From positions 1 through 51,419 of the forward strand of contig JACCQN010000017.1 in assembly GCA_015709215.1 (NCBI GenBank): a stretch of 51,419 nt of DNA. The letters are read 5' to 3'. Shown piece after piece: positions 42,581 through 51,419 of the stretch. Positions within the stretch are counted from its first letter, which is position 1. Each line of letters begins with the position of its first letter. This stretch comes from Bacteroidales bacterium (GTDB lineage: Bacteria > Bacteroidota > Bacteroidia > Bacteroidales > F082). The position numbers and the translations under genes are program-made. The notes under the pieces were generated by a model, which was not told the origin of the DNA, did no database searches, and worked only from the letters and a program-made list of their open reading frames with translations.

Positions 42581-43678
42581 TTACACGTATTTTTCGCCCT
42601 TTTCTACTTTAATGTCATTTACAAATTGCCTGATCTGCTGTTCGTCTTCTTTGCGGCAAATCAGCAGCGCATTGTCATCCTCTACCACAATATAATCCTT
42701 AAGTCCTTGCAAAACAACCAGTTTATCCTTTGGCATAGTCACAATACAGCCTTCCGAATCGTATGTCATCACATGATTGCCAACTATGGCATTTTGGTGT
42801 TCGTCTTTTTCTCTGATTTCGTAGAGAGAACCCCAGGTACCAAGATCGCTCCAGCCAAAGTCAACAGCCATCACGTACACATTTTCGGCCTTTTCCATCA
42901 CGCCATAGTCGATTGAAATATTGCGACAAACGCTGTAGGTCTGTCGGATAAAAGCTTCTTCGTCGGGTGTGCTGTATTTTCCAACTCCCTCTTTAAACAA
43001 TTCATTCACTTCGGGCAGGTGCCGATCGAAAGCCATGTTGATGCTTTTGAGCGACCAGATAAAAATCCCGGCATTCCAGAGGAAGTCGCCACTTTCGAGG
43101 AAGCTTTTGGCAATGCTCAGGCTGGGTTTTTCGGTAAAGGTTTTCACTTTTTTCAGTTTGGGAACTTCCTCCATCACGGCAGCGTCCAAAAACTGAATAT
43201 AGCCGTAACCAGTATCTGGCCGGCTGGGTTCAATACCCAATGTAATCAGCCAGTCATTTTTCTCGGCTACCTGCATAGCATCGTGCACATTTTGGGCAAA
43301 CACCTCTTCCTGAAGGATGATATGATCTGAGGGTGCCACCACAATCACGGCATCCGGATCACGTTGCAAAATCACGTGATTAGCATAAGCAATGCAGGGA
43401 GCGGTATTACGTCGGGCCGTCTCGCACAGGATTTGCTCAGGGGCAATCGCCGGCAGTTGTTGCTGTACCTGATTGCGGTAAATTTCATTGGTAACTATAT
43501 AAATGTTTTCGGGAGGACATAACCGCATGAAACGATCGAAGGTCATCTGTAGCAGCGTTTTGCCGATTCCTAAAATATCCAGAAACTGCTTTGGGCGTGA
43601 AGTTGTGCTCATAGGCCAAAAACGGGCGCCAATGCCGCCTGCCATGATCACACAATAACGGTTTTTGATTTGTTCCAT
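42581..43678 (-). CDS. manC: Mannose-1-phosphate guanylyltransferase
   Basis: Makes GDP-mannose from mannose 1-phosphate and GTP for surface glycans. The 365-residue protein starts MEQIKNRYCVIMAGG; a longer frame from 43735 adds 19 non-homologous residues and was not used. The nucleotidyltransferase signature is GGIGARFWPMSTTSRPKQF, and the sugar-binding VDFGWSDLGTW motif lies near residue 270. There is no fused isomerase domain, so it is the short form. It ends with the terminal dimerisation sequence QIRQFVNDIKV-like. It lies downstream of the barrel gene on the same strand, with 128 bases between, and may be transcribed alone. Confidence 0.94.
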   Translation of the reverse strand: MEQIKNRYCVIMAGGIGARFWPMSTTSRPKQFLDILGIGKTLLQMTFDRFMRLCPPENIYIVTNEIYRNQVQQQLPAIAPEQILCETARRNTAPCIAYANHVILQRDPDAVIVVAPSDHIILQEEVFAQNVHDAMQVAEKNDWLITLGIEPSRPDTGYGYIQFLDAAVMEEVPKLKKVKTFTEKPSLSIAKSFLESGDFLWNAGIFIWSLKSINMAFDRHLPEVNELFKEGVGKYSTPDEEAFIRQTYSVCRNISIDYGVMEKAENVYVMAVDFGWSDLGTWGSLYEIREKDEHQNAIVGNHVMTYDSEGCIVTMPKDKLVVLQGLKDYIVVEDDNALLICRKEDEQQIRQFVNDIKVEKGEKYV

Positions 43679-43806
43679 CAGTTGGGATTTAAGTGAAAGT
43701 GACAGTCTGTTTACAGCCAGGCTGAAATTTTTCAAGATTTATTTGACAAAAATAGGCCTTATTTCTATACTTCCAAAAAGGCTTTTATGGCCGAAAATTA
43801 ATCAAC

Positions 43807-45168
43807 TTAAAAAAGGTAATTCAGCCCGATATACAAACCGCTTTCTCCGTCCTGTGCGTCAAAGGCACGTCCATAATCGGCCGAGAGAATGAAGTTTTCG
43901 TTCATAGCCAGTTTCAACCCAAGGCCGGCACTCCAATGCAGCTTTTCGGCGCCGGACTGGTAATAGTCAGTTTTGTTGAACAACAGATAAATATCAGGTA
44001 CTTGATCAAAAGCCCCGGCTACTTCTATTTTTTTGGTCACCTGACCTGCATCTGCAAAGGTATTTATGGCCAGATAAAAATTCTGATTGAAAAGCTTTTT
44101 CTCCGCAATTTTCCAGCGCAATTCCAGGTTGGCATATACGATCGCATCGCCCACCACCCTGTTGCGCATCACCCCACGCAGGGAACGCTGCCCTCCAAGG
44201 CCTTCGGAATAAGCGCCGCGCAAACGTGTAGTGATCATCAGCGGCTGTGCATAAAAAGGCACATGACCACCCAGTCGGCTCTGCCAGCCCAAACGACCTG
44301 CAAACACAAGCCTTCGCGGAATAAGACTGATATAGTGCCGGTGTGTAAAACTTATTTTGCTAAATCCTTCATCCAGATCAGACAAGGCTTTGGGAGCAAC
44401 ATAAAACAGCAAGCTTGTCCATATGCCTTTGCTGGGGTTTGGTTCAAAATCGCGGGTGTCGTAAACCAGCCCGACTTTGATTCCCGTAAAAGATCCTCCA
44501 TTTAACTCATCCTGCGGAATGATATTCCAATTCTGATAGCGTTCAAACAACCCTGGCTCTTCCTCAACGGAAGGCATCTGGTCGGCCTCATCCTTTCCCT
44601 TGTTCAGCCGGTCGATATCTACCGATCCCAAAACAAAATCGTAAAATTCAAGACCTGCCGCCCATTGCAAACCCTCAATACCCCAAGGCCCGCTTAAATC
44701 GGCGTGCAGCCTTACCATATTGCGTTTATGTTTATAAAACATCCTGCTGCGGTAGTCGGGATGTGTGTCATCAACCCAATTGGCCTGATAAACGGCATCA
44801 TACCCGTTAAACCCCAAAAAATCAATAGCCTGTTCGGGCATATAACTGACATCAAAACTCAGACGCATATTCGGCAACAGCTGATCGCTGTCGTAGGCAA
44901 ACCGAAAAAGACCACTGCCTTTGGTATAGTGCGACACTTCAAGATAAAACGAATGATCGTAGCTGGGATAACGGCTGCCATCGCCATAATGAAAAAAATT
45001 GATCAGACCGCCATACTGAAATCCCAAATCGGAATTAAAAGAAACAGCAGGCAACATCCCAAAATTCCACCCCTTTTTGGTAAACGCCTCCGCCGTATCA
45101 GCATTTTGGGCTTTCAACAAATAAGAAAAAAATAAAATCATCAAAACAACTAAGGTGATACGGCGCAT
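43807..45168 (-). CDS. BamA/TamA-type outer membrane barrel, no POTRA domains
   Basis: A 453-residue protein with a signal peptide (to about residue 20, LLKAQ) leading straight into Omp85-type barrel strands, without the usual N-terminal POTRA repeats. The characteristic L6-loop motif appears as GGQRSLRG (R-G pair), preceded by VYDTRDFEPNPSKG, the typical strand pair of the bacterial surface antigen (D15) family, and the chain ends in an aromatic residue (LNYLF). The true substrate is unknown. It follows ribF by 45 bases in the asd-ribF direction. Confidence 0.87.
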   Translation of the reverse strand: MRRITLVVLMILFFSYLLKAQNADTAEAFTKKGWNFGMLPAVSFNSDLGFQYGGLINFFHYGDGSRYPSYDHSFYLEVSHYTKGSGLFRFAYDSDQLLPNMRLSFDVSYMPEQAIDFLGFNGYDAVYQANWVDDTHPDYRSRMFYKHKRNMVRLHADLSGPWGIEGLQWAAGLEFYDFVLGSVDIDRLNKGKDEADQMPSVEEEPGLFERYQNWNIIPQDELNGGSFTGIKVGLVYDTRDFEPNPSKGIWTSLLFYVAPKALSDLDEGFSKISFTHRHYISLIPRRLVFAGRLGWQSRLGGHVPFYAQPLMITTRLRGAYSEGLGGQRSLRGVMRNRVVGDAIVYANLELRWKIAEKKLFNQNFYLAINTFADAGQVTKKIEVAGAFDQVPDIYLLFNKTDYYQSGAEKLHWSAGLGLKLAMNENFILSADYGRAFDAQDGESGLYIGLNYLF

Positions 45169-45213
45169 AAGGGGGGATTTAAGGGTGTATGCTATATCAA
45201 AAACTGGTGCAAA

Positions 45214-46167
45214 TTATTGATCTGATGGCAAAGCGATATGTTCCTGTAAAATCTTTTTTACTTTTTCCTTATCCTTTCTAAGTTGTGCTTTTAGTTCCTC
45301 AAGCCCGGCGAATTTTTGTTCATCGCGGATACGATCAATAAACAAAATTGTAATTTCCTCCCCATAAATCTCCTGATCAAAGTCGAAAATATTCACTTCA
45401 ATAGTCAGTTCGCCATCTGCTACAGTGGGGCGCACACCAATATTTCCCATGCCATCATACAAAATGCCTTTGTGCACCACCCTGCAGGCATAAACACCAC
45501 CCGCTGTGATAAGTTTGTACTCGCCTGGCGACTCAATATTGGCCGTTGGGAAACCGATCTTCCGGCCTACCTGATTACCTCTTACCACCTTTCCACAAAT
45601 GGAATACGGATAGCCCAACAGTTTATTGGCTTTGGCTACATCGCCTACTTCCAATGCCTTACGAATTTTTGTGGAACTCACGGCAATATTTTCAACGTCC
45701 TGAGCCGGAAGACGTTCCACTTTAAAATCGAATTTCTGACCCAGCTCATAAAGCAGCTTAAAATCACCAATCCGATTTTTGCCAAAATGATGATCATATC
45801 CTACTACCAATTTGTACGGTTTGATGGGATCTACAATAAAATCTTTGATAAAGCTTTCGGAGGTTGTGCGCGAAAAGGCTTTGGTAAATTCGATGATAAT
45901 CAGGTTATCAATCCCAACGGCTTCCAGTCGTTCGATCTTACGTTTTTGGGTACTGATAAATTTGAGGTTGCTGCTGTCGATATGCAGCACAATGCGGGGA
46001 TGCGGATGAAAGGTAATTACTACGGTTTCGCCACCCACCTGACGAGCTTCTTCAACCATTCTTTTCAAAATGGCCTGATGGCCAAGATGCACGCCATCAA
46101 AGGTTCCTGTTGTAACGATGGCATTCTTTACCGGCTTAAAATCCTCGATGCGATGGTATATCTTCAC
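45214..46167 (-). CDS. ribF: Bifunctional riboflavin kinase/FAD synthetase
   Basis: Converts riboflavin to FMN and FMN to FAD. The 317-residue enzyme has an N-terminal nucleotidyltransferase domain with TTGTFDGVHLGHQAIL (about 20-35) and VITFHPHPR. The C-terminal flavokinase domain has GRKIGFPTANI near residue 203 and an invariant YACRV segment. Its ATG is three bases after the asd stop, so the two form an operon; the combination has no known metabolic logic. Length is normal. Confidence 0.96.
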   Translation of the reverse strand: MKIYHRIEDFKPVKNAIVTTGTFDGVHLGHQAILKRMVEEARQVGGETVVITFHPHPRIVLHIDSSNLKFISTQKRKIERLEAVGIDNLIIIEFTKAFSRTTSESFIKDFIVDPIKPYKLVVGYDHHFGKNRIGDFKLLYELGQKFDFKVERLPAQDVENIAVSSTKIRKALEVGDVAKANKLLGYPYSICGKVVRGNQVGRKIGFPTANIESPGEYKLITAGGVYACRVVHKGILYDGMGNIGVRPTVADGELTIEVNIFDFDQEIYGEEITILFIDRIRDEQKFAGLEELKAQLRKDKEKVKKILQEHIALPSDQ

Positions 46168-46170
46168 GAC

Positions 46171-47172
46171 TTAGATTAAGTTATTATCAATTAAGTATTT
46201 AGCAATTTGAACAGCATTAGTGGCAGCTCCTTTGCGCAGGTTATCAGCCACTATCCACATATTTAATCCGTTAGCGATGCTGAAGTCGCGCCGGATACGT
46301 CCCACAAAAACTTCATCTTTGCCCGCAGCATAAAGCGGCATCGGATACTGGTTTTCGGCGGGATTATCCTGCACCACAATCCCCGGAAACGCCTGCAACA
46401 GCTGCTTTACGGATTCCAAATCAAAAGGCTTGAATGTTTCGATATTAGCAGCAATACTATGTCCCCCGCTTACCGGAACACGCACCACAGTAGCTGTGAT
46501 GGCTATGCTTGGATCGTTGAGAATTTTATGCGTCTCAAATACCAATTTGTCTTCTTCGGTAGTATAGCCCGATGCATCAAAATCGCCGCCATGCGGAATA
46601 ATATTGCGATGAATCGGATGTGGATAAGCTGGTTGAACCGATTGCTTCCCCACAGCCTCATCCTCCAATTGTTGCATGCCTTTTTGCCCGCTACCGCTCA
46701 CGCTCTGATAGGTTGCAAGCACAAGCCGTTTGATGCCAAAAACAGCATGCAGGGGCTTCAAAGCCATCACCAGTTGAATGGTAGAACAGTTTGGATTCGC
46801 AATAATTTGAGGGCCTTTCTTTAGTTTGTCGGCATTTATTTCGGGAACTACAAGTGCCTTATCCTCATCCCTTCGCCAGGCCGAGCTATTATCAATCACC
46901 ACAGCACCTCTTGCCACAAAAAGTGGAGCCAAGCTGTGCGACACCGCTGTGCCAGCACTCATAAGCACCAGTTCGGGCGCCGCATCAAGGGCTTCATCAG
47001 CTGAAACAACAGGATACGACTTCCCGGAAACAAACACCAGCTTGCCAACCGAACGCTCCGAAGCCACAGGCAACAGCTCGCTAAAATCAATTTGCTGCTC
47101 CGCTATCACTTCCAGCATTTTTTGTCCGACCAATCCGGTTGCTCCAATAAGGGCTAATTTTATGCCTTCCAT
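46171..47172 (-). CDS. asd: Aspartate-semialdehyde dehydrogenase
   Basis: Reduces aspartyl phosphate to aspartate semialdehyde, the branch point for lysine, diaminopimelate, threonine and methionine. The 333-residue protein starts with the NADP-binding GATGLVGQKML (10-20). The active-site Cys129 is in ANPNCSTIQLVM, and the substrate-binding VPVSGGHS segment is present. It is the first gene of the minus-strand cluster with ribF. It diverges from the lamin-tail gene, with about 113 bases between starts. Confidence 0.97.
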   Translation of the reverse strand: MEGIKLALIGATGLVGQKMLEVIAEQQIDFSELLPVASERSVGKLVFVSGKSYPVVSADEALDAAPELVLMSAGTAVSHSLAPLFVARGAVVIDNSSAWRRDEDKALVVPEINADKLKKGPQIIANPNCSTIQLVMALKPLHAVFGIKRLVLATYQSVSGSGQKGMQQLEDEAVGKQSVQPAYPHPIHRNIIPHGGDFDASGYTTEEDKLVFETHKILNDPSIAITATVVRVPVSGGHSIAANIETFKPFDLESVKQLLQAFPGIVVQDNPAENQYPMPLYAAGKDEVFVGRIRRDFSIANGLNMWIVADNLRKGAATNAVQIAKYLIDNNLI

Positions 47173-47212
47173 TCCATTAAAAAATTCTATTTTTACAGGC
47201 CAACAGCCGGCA

Positions 47213-47220
47213 CAAAAATA
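47213..47220 (-). promoter_or_regulatory. -7 element upstream of asd-ribF
   Basis: The minus strand reads TATTTTTG, matching TAnnTTTG, 41 bases before the asd ATG. A TTG-type element lies 23 bases further upstream, slightly long for the consensus. Confidence 0.35.
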
Positions 47221-47285
47221 TAAAATAATGACTTGCAGCTGCTCAATAGTTTAGCGCAGCCACATTGTACACAAAAACAATCGTT

Positions 47286-49898
47286 ATGCTAAGAAATTTT
47301 AAACCTACAACCCTTTTAATGCTTGTTGTGCTGATCCTGACGGGCAGCACTATGCAGCTTCGCGCGCAGCTTTCTGACGATTTCAGCGATGGTGATTTCA
47401 CAACTAATCCCGCTTGGGAAGGCACAACAACGCTTTTTCTGGTGAATGATGATTTTCAGCTTCAGCTCAATGCCACCGAAGCCGGCACGGCCTGGCTAAG
47501 CACTCCTTACACGGGCAGCGAAACGATGGAATGGAGGTTTTATATCCGCCTGGCATTCAGCCCTTCAGGCAACAACTTTGCCCGCGTGGTCTTAGCCACA
47601 GATCAAAACGACCTGAGTGCTGGCTATAATGGTTACTACCTGCAATTTGGCGAAGGCGGTGGCGAAGATGCGATCGAATTGTTTAAGCAACAAAACGGAG
47701 AAACAAGCAGCATCATGCGTGGAAGCACCGGCCTTGTGGCATCATCCTTTGCACTGTGGGTTAAGGTGATCCGGTCTGCTCAAGGGGATTGGCAGCTGCT
47801 GATCGACCCAGAAGGATCAGGCATTTACAGCCTGGAAGCCAGCGGACAAGACAACAGCATGAGTCCCGGCGGTTGGTTTGGTTTTTTTGCCCAATATACC
47901 GTAAGCAACAGCACCAAGGCCTATTTTGATGAGGTGTATGTCGGTCCCGAACAAATTGACGACATTGCTCCACATTTGTTACAAACCACTGCACTTGATC
48001 CTTTTACAGTTCAGTTAATCTTTGATGAGGGCCTTTCGGCCCAAAGCCTGACAAGTAATAATTTTAGTGCCGACAACAACCTTGGCAATCCAACAGCAGC
48101 AATTTTTGGAGAAAATGCCAGTATAGTGCTGCTACAATACGAAACTGCTTTCGAAAATGGTGTGCTTTATACCCTTACCATCAACAACATCAGCGATCTG
48201 GCAGGCAATATAAGCTCAGAAATCACAACTGCTTTTAGCTATTACGAAGCCATGACCAATGATGTGGTAATCAATGAGATTATGGCCGATCCTTCACCGG
48301 TGGTAGGTCTGCCTGAATGGGAATATCTGGAGTTGTTTAACCGCACCAGCCTTCCGATCGATTTGAGTGGCTGGCAGCTGCTTGTGGGCACTACTACTAA
48401 AGATTTTGGTGCAATCAGCCTTGCGCCCGGCGGCTACCTGATTCTTTGCCACGAAGACGCTCTTCCCGAGTTTGAAAGCTACGGAACGGCTTACGGTTTT
48501 AGCAGCCTTCAGCTCACCAATGGCGGCACCAACCTGAGCCTGGTAAGCAAACAAGGCATCACCATTTCGACTGTGAGCTATACCGACAAGTGGTACAACG
48601 ACCCAAACAAAGCAGATGGCGGCTGGTCGCTCGAACAGGTAGATCCTGACAATCCCTGCGGCGGTCGTAACAACTGGTCGGCGAGTACGGCAGCCACAGG
48701 AGGCACACCCGGCAGCCTGAATGCCATCGATGCACCCAATGCTTTCCCACCAAAAGTGGATCGTTTTCAATTGCTTACACGCAACATCCTGCACCTTTGG
48801 TTCGATCAGCAAATGGATGCCGCCAGCCTGTTGCAACTGTCAAATTATACGCTGGAATCCACTGCTGCTAATCCTTCCGAAGCTTACGTAAACCCATCCG
48901 ATGGCAGTTTTGTAGAGCTGATTTTCGAACAACCCTTCCAGGATGGCAACCTTTACACCCTGCTGCTCTCCGAAAACCTGATGAATTGTATTGGCCTGGG
49001 TGTGGCACCGGAAAGTTTTATCCGGCTGGGGCTGCCCGATCCCCTCGAGGCCGGCGATATACTGATCAACGAAATACTCTTTAATCCGCTTGGTAATGGT
49101 GTGGACTATGTGGAGGTGCTCAATCCGGGAGATAAAATCCTGGACTTGAACCAGCTTTATCTGGGCAGCATCCGACAAACCATTCCCAATCCGCCCGACA
49201 CCAGTGTGTATCCTGTTGCCACCGACAGCTATTTGCTACTTCCGGGCTCACTGGCATTGCTAAGCACCAATGGCAGCCTGGTAGCTTCGCAATATCCTCA
49301 AAGCAATCCGGAAGTGTTTGTCGAAATGGCTTCCTTCCCATCTTATTCCAACAGCGACGGGACTGCACTGCTGATGTCGCTGACAGGAGAAATCATTGAT
49401 CTGATGCGCTATACTGAAGATATGCATTTCCCTTTGCTCACCACAGTGGAGGGTGTTTCGCTGGAGCGGGTTTCGGCCAAAGCCCCCTCATTGGATACCG
49501 ACAACTGGCATTCGGCAGCCGAATCGGTTGGCTTTGGCACGCCTGGTCTTTCCAATTCGATGCTCCTGCATCCTGATGAAGGCAGTGATGAGATCAGCCT
49601 CAACCCCGAAACTTTTTCGCCCGACGGTGATGGTTTTGATGATGTATGCAGCATCAGCTATCGCTTTGATGAGCCTGGCTATACCCTTAATATTACCATT
49701 TTTAATGCGGCAGGCCAACAAATCAGGCAACTGGTAAAAAGTGAATTAGTAGCAGCTGAAGGCCAGGCAATCTGGAACGGCCTTGATGAAAACAATAACA
49801 GGGTGAGTACAGGAATTTATATCGTGCTTTCAGAAGTATTTGACCTGAATGGTAACACCAAAGCCTTTAAAAATGCCGTAGTAGTGGCGAGCAAGTGA
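47286..49898 (+). CDS. Secreted multidomain protein with two lamin-tail domains
   Basis: An 870-residue cell-surface or secreted protein. I start at ATG 47286 because it gives a signal peptide ending RAQ near residue 28; an upstream TTG adds only seven residues. A LamG-like concanavalin fold (about 30-210) leads the mature part. Next come an Ig-like Big_5-type segment, lamin-tail domains near 325-430 (VVINEIMADPSP start) and 590-700 (ILINEILFNPLG start), and a FlgD-like C-terminal domain (from about 771) with FSPDGDGFDDV and GIYIVLSEVF. The last is typical of T9SS cargo. Function unknown; LTD proteins often occur with nucleases or adhesins, neither of which is recognisable here. Confidence 0.87.
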   Translation: MLRNFKPTTLLMLVVLILTGSTMQLRAQLSDDFSDGDFTTNPAWEGTTTLFLVNDDFQLQLNATEAGTAWLSTPYTGSETMEWRFYIRLAFSPSGNNFARVVLATDQNDLSAGYNGYYLQFGEGGGEDAIELFKQQNGETSSIMRGSTGLVASSFALWVKVIRSAQGDWQLLIDPEGSGIYSLEASGQDNSMSPGGWFGFFAQYTVSNSTKAYFDEVYVGPEQIDDIAPHLLQTTALDPFTVQLIFDEGLSAQSLTSNNFSADNNLGNPTAAIFGENASIVLLQYETAFENGVLYTLTINNISDLAGNISSEITTAFSYYEAMTNDVVINEIMADPSPVVGLPEWEYLELFNRTSLPIDLSGWQLLVGTTTKDFGAISLAPGGYLILCHEDALPEFESYGTAYGFSSLQLTNGGTNLSLVSKQGITISTVSYTDKWYNDPNKADGGWSLEQVDPDNPCGGRNNWSASTAATGGTPGSLNAIDAPNAFPPKVDRFQLLTRNILHLWFDQQMDAASLLQLSNYTLESTAANPSEAYVNPSDGSFVELIFEQPFQDGNLYTLLLSENLMNCIGLGVAPESFIRLGLPDPLEAGDILINEILFNPLGNGVDYVEVLNPGDKILDLNQLYLGSIRQTIPNPPDTSVYPVATDSYLLLPGSLALLSTNGSLVASQYPQSNPEVFVEMASFPSYSNSDGTALLMSLTGEIIDLMRYTEDMHFPLLTTVEGVSLERVSAKAPSLDTDNWHSAAESVGFGTPGLSNSMLLHPDEGSDEISLNPETFSPDGDGFDDVCSISYRFDEPGYTLNITIFNAAGQQIRQLVKSELVAAEGQAIWNGLDENNNRVSTGIYIVLSEVFDLNGNTKAFKNAVVVASK

Positions 49899-50091
49899 TT
49901 TTATTGCTAGTGGTCTTTGGCTGATTAAGTTTGGGGTTGACTCATGAACATTTTTATAATTAGTTGGTTATTAAGTTCTGTTACAATAACTTAAACTTTA
50001 GTAATAAGGAGGCATTATCAGCTGTCTTCGGGACAAGATGCTCATTGAAAAAGTCAACTACAACAAAGTTACACTTCACAACACTTACAAA

Positions 50092-50259
50092 ATGTTTGAA
50101 TTATTTAAACAGAAATCAGCCAAGGACAAGCTTTACGAGCAGTATGAGCAATTGATGGCGCAATCGCATGCCCTAACGAAAACTAATCGTGCAGAAAGTG
50201 ATAAAAAATATGCAGAAGCTCAAGAGTTAATCAAACAGATCGACGAGCTCGAATCTTGA
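50092..50259 (+). CDS. Lacal_2735 family small protein
   Basis: A 55-residue charged helical protein, starting MFELFKQKSAKDKLYEQYEQ and ending IKQIDEL. The FKxKS...YEQ and NRAESDKKYAEA blocks are characteristic of the Lacal_2735 family, found in marine and other Bacteroidota, function unknown. I prefer ATG 50092 over an upstream ATG at 50038, whose extra 18 residues lack family similarity. A TAAACTTTAG stretch upstream (about 49992-50001) is a one-mismatch match to a -7 element. It meets the desaturase gene tail to tail. Confidence 0.8.
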   Translation: MFELFKQKSAKDKLYEQYEQLMAQSHALTKTNRAESDKKYAEAQELIKQIDELES

Positions 50260-50270
50260 TCTGTAAACAC

Positions 50271-51275
50271 TTAAACACCTGCTCCGCTGAAGCTGACCAA
50301 GCGTTGTTGTTGTTCGTCCCACAGCTTCAGTTTCAAGGTATAAAAACTGTCGATCAGCTTCACCGGCACAACCTGTTGAAAAGCTTCGTTTTCGTTGTGA
50401 CAGCGCTCCAGCCTGTAGTTTGGAATTTTAGAACTCAGGTGATGGATATGATGATAGCCGATATTGCCCGAGAACCATTGAAGCAATCGTGGCAATTTTA
50501 GAAACGAAGCACCGGTAATAGCTACAGTGCTGTAATCCCATTCCTCATCGCGATACCAATGCACATCAGGAAACTGATGCTGAACATAAAACAGAAAAAC
50601 CCCACCAGCAGAAGCCAGGTAGGTAATGGGCAGCTGGATCAGTAAAAAAGTTTTAAACCCTACTAGCAAGCTGAGACCAGCTATAAGCACCAGCAGCCCT
50701 ATGTTGGTTATGTAAACACTTAACCGCTCTTTACGGCTAAAGTCCTTACGTGTGAATCGGTTGCTAACCAAAAACATTAAAGGGGCTCCAATCAGAAACA
50801 TTACAATCGGATTTCGATAGAAACGATACCAGCGCTGCCGCTTTTTAGGCAGGGCATTAAACTCCTCTACGGTTAAAGTCCACACATCACCTATACCACG
50901 TTTGTCAAGGTTTCCGGCCGTCCGGTGGTGTATCAGGTGCGCATGATGCCAGCGGTGATATGGAGTAAAGGTGAGTATGCCGAAAATAATGCCAACAACA
51001 TCATTGGCAAGCTTCGATTTAAAAAAGGCGCCATGGCCGCAATCGTGAAAAATGATAAAAATTCGGGCTGTAAGACCGGCAGCGACTACAGCCAAAGGAA
51101 TCACTAACCAATAAGAAATTTGAATGGCATAAATCATTAGTATCCACAGACCAATAAAAGGGAGCAGTGTGTTAGCTATTTGCCACAAACTACGGCCGAT
51201 TGAAGGAGTTTTATAGTTTTTGATCAGCTTAAGCAAGTTTTTATTATTGCCCGCTGAATCTGTTTGCTGTTGCAT
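50271..51275 (-). CDS. Membrane fatty acid desaturase
   Basis: Di-iron acyl desaturase of the membrane FADS type, 334 residues. It introduces a double bond into acyl chains, probably for membrane-fluidity control. The three histidine boxes are intact: HDCGH (77-81), HRWHHAHLIHH (107-117) and HHIHH (275-279). Four or more hydrophobic segments surround them (about 33-70, 91-104, 156-170 and 185-232). The order matches delta-type desaturases such as those of Bacillus and cyanobacteria. Its upstream region carries a long heptamer repeat (51358-51419). Confidence 0.94.
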   Translation of the reverse strand: MQQQTDSAGNNKNLLKLIKNYKTPSIGRSLWQIANTLLPFIGLWILMIYAIQISYWLVIPLAVVAAGLTARIFIIFHDCGHGAFFKSKLANDVVGIIFGILTFTPYHRWHHAHLIHHRTAGNLDKRGIGDVWTLTVEEFNALPKKRQRWYRFYRNPIVMFLIGAPLMFLVSNRFTRKDFSRKERLSVYITNIGLLVLIAGLSLLVGFKTFLLIQLPITYLASAGGVFLFYVQHQFPDVHWYRDEEWDYSTVAITGASFLKLPRLLQWFSGNIGYHHIHHLSSKIPNYRLERCHNENEAFQQVVPVKLIDSFYTLKLKLWDEQQQRLVSFSGAGV

Positions 51276-51357
51276 CTTTTCTTTTTTTTGTAAAGATACT
51301 ACAGTAGCGCTCCAATATATTCGGATTTTGATTTTTTAAGAGTTTGCTAACAAAAAA

Positions 51358-51419
51358 GGCTGTTGGCTGTTGGCTGTTGGCTGTTGGCTGTTGGCTGTTG
51401 GCTGTTGGCTGTTGGCTGT
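51358..51419. repeat. Heptanucleotide tandem repeat, truncated at window end
   Basis: At least eight perfect copies of a seven-base unit (GGCTGTT in one phase) run to the last base. The array starts 82 bases upstream of the desaturase start and may continue. A seven-base unit is not a multiple of three, so copy-number changes would shift spacing or any frame. Confidence 0.95.

Noticed and set aside
45316-46179. 287-residue frame opposite ribF
   Set aside because: No domain signals; ribF on the other strand has all family motifs.
51358-51419. CRISPR array
   Set aside because: Units are seven bases and contiguous with no spacers; no cas genes in the window.

Overview
The window looks like a housekeeping stretch of a Bacteroidota chromosome, probably a Bacteroidales/Marinilabiliales-type relative; the exact lineage cannot be read from the sequence. 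Three things point there: secreted proteins with type IX secretion (T9SS) C-terminal sorting domains (M1 peptidase, S8 peptidase, lamin-tail protein), many promoters of the Bacteroidota TAnnTTTG (-7) type with few Shine-Dalgarno sites, and Bacteroidota-typical families (IPExxxVDY, Lacal_2735, the rnc/IPExxxVDY/pyk order). TGA is an ordinary stop throughout (tsaB, queG and others), so genetic code 11 applies.

Layout. 1-4.8 kb: AT-rich orphan gene, LD-carboxypeptidase divergent from metG, an orphan antitoxin-like gene, YraN. 4.8-8.3 kb (minus): M1 peptidase, AlkD-like protein and lipoprotein in one operon. 8.4-12.2 kb: TolC-like protein, membrane-fusion protein, tsaB. 12.2-21.1 kb (minus): pbpC, a giant alpha-2-macroglobulin and an MscS channel. 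21.1-22.8 kb: gene-poor gap with a decayed DDE transposase and tRNA-Phe. 22.8-32 kb: pfkA-comB, polA (convergent), acpP-fabF-rnc-IPExxxVDY-pyk. 32-34.5 kb (minus): dead 2Fe-2S ferredoxin, then two universal stress proteins bracketing a SPOR protein. 34.8-40 kb: ruvB, queG, dead thioredoxin-family gene, outer membrane beta-barrel (minus), PhoB/PhoR-like two-component pair. 40-47.2 kb (minus): S8 peptidase, mannose-1-phosphate guanylyltransferase, BamA/TamA-like barrel, ribF, asd. 47.3-51.4 kb: lamin-tail surface protein, Lacal_2735 protein, fatty acid desaturase (minus), and a heptanucleotide tandem repeat running off the window end.

Functional themes are central metabolism (PfkA and Pyk for glycolysis; AcpP and FabF for fatty acid synthesis), information processing (MetG, PolA, RNase III, RuvB, TsaB, QueG, tRNA-Phe), and envelope biology (PBP1C/alpha-2-macroglobulin, LD-carboxypeptidase, MscS, TolC/MFP, outer membrane barrels, T9SS cargo).

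I did not find a convincing undescribed multi-gene system. The most informative irregularities are two redox genes each inactivated by two point mutations and readable through the lesions (ferredoxin 32023-32349, thioredoxin-family 36782-37342), the decayed transposase, an unexplained 84-codon startless frame beside it, the heptamer tract upstream of the desaturase, and a TolC/MFP pair with no inner-membrane transporter.
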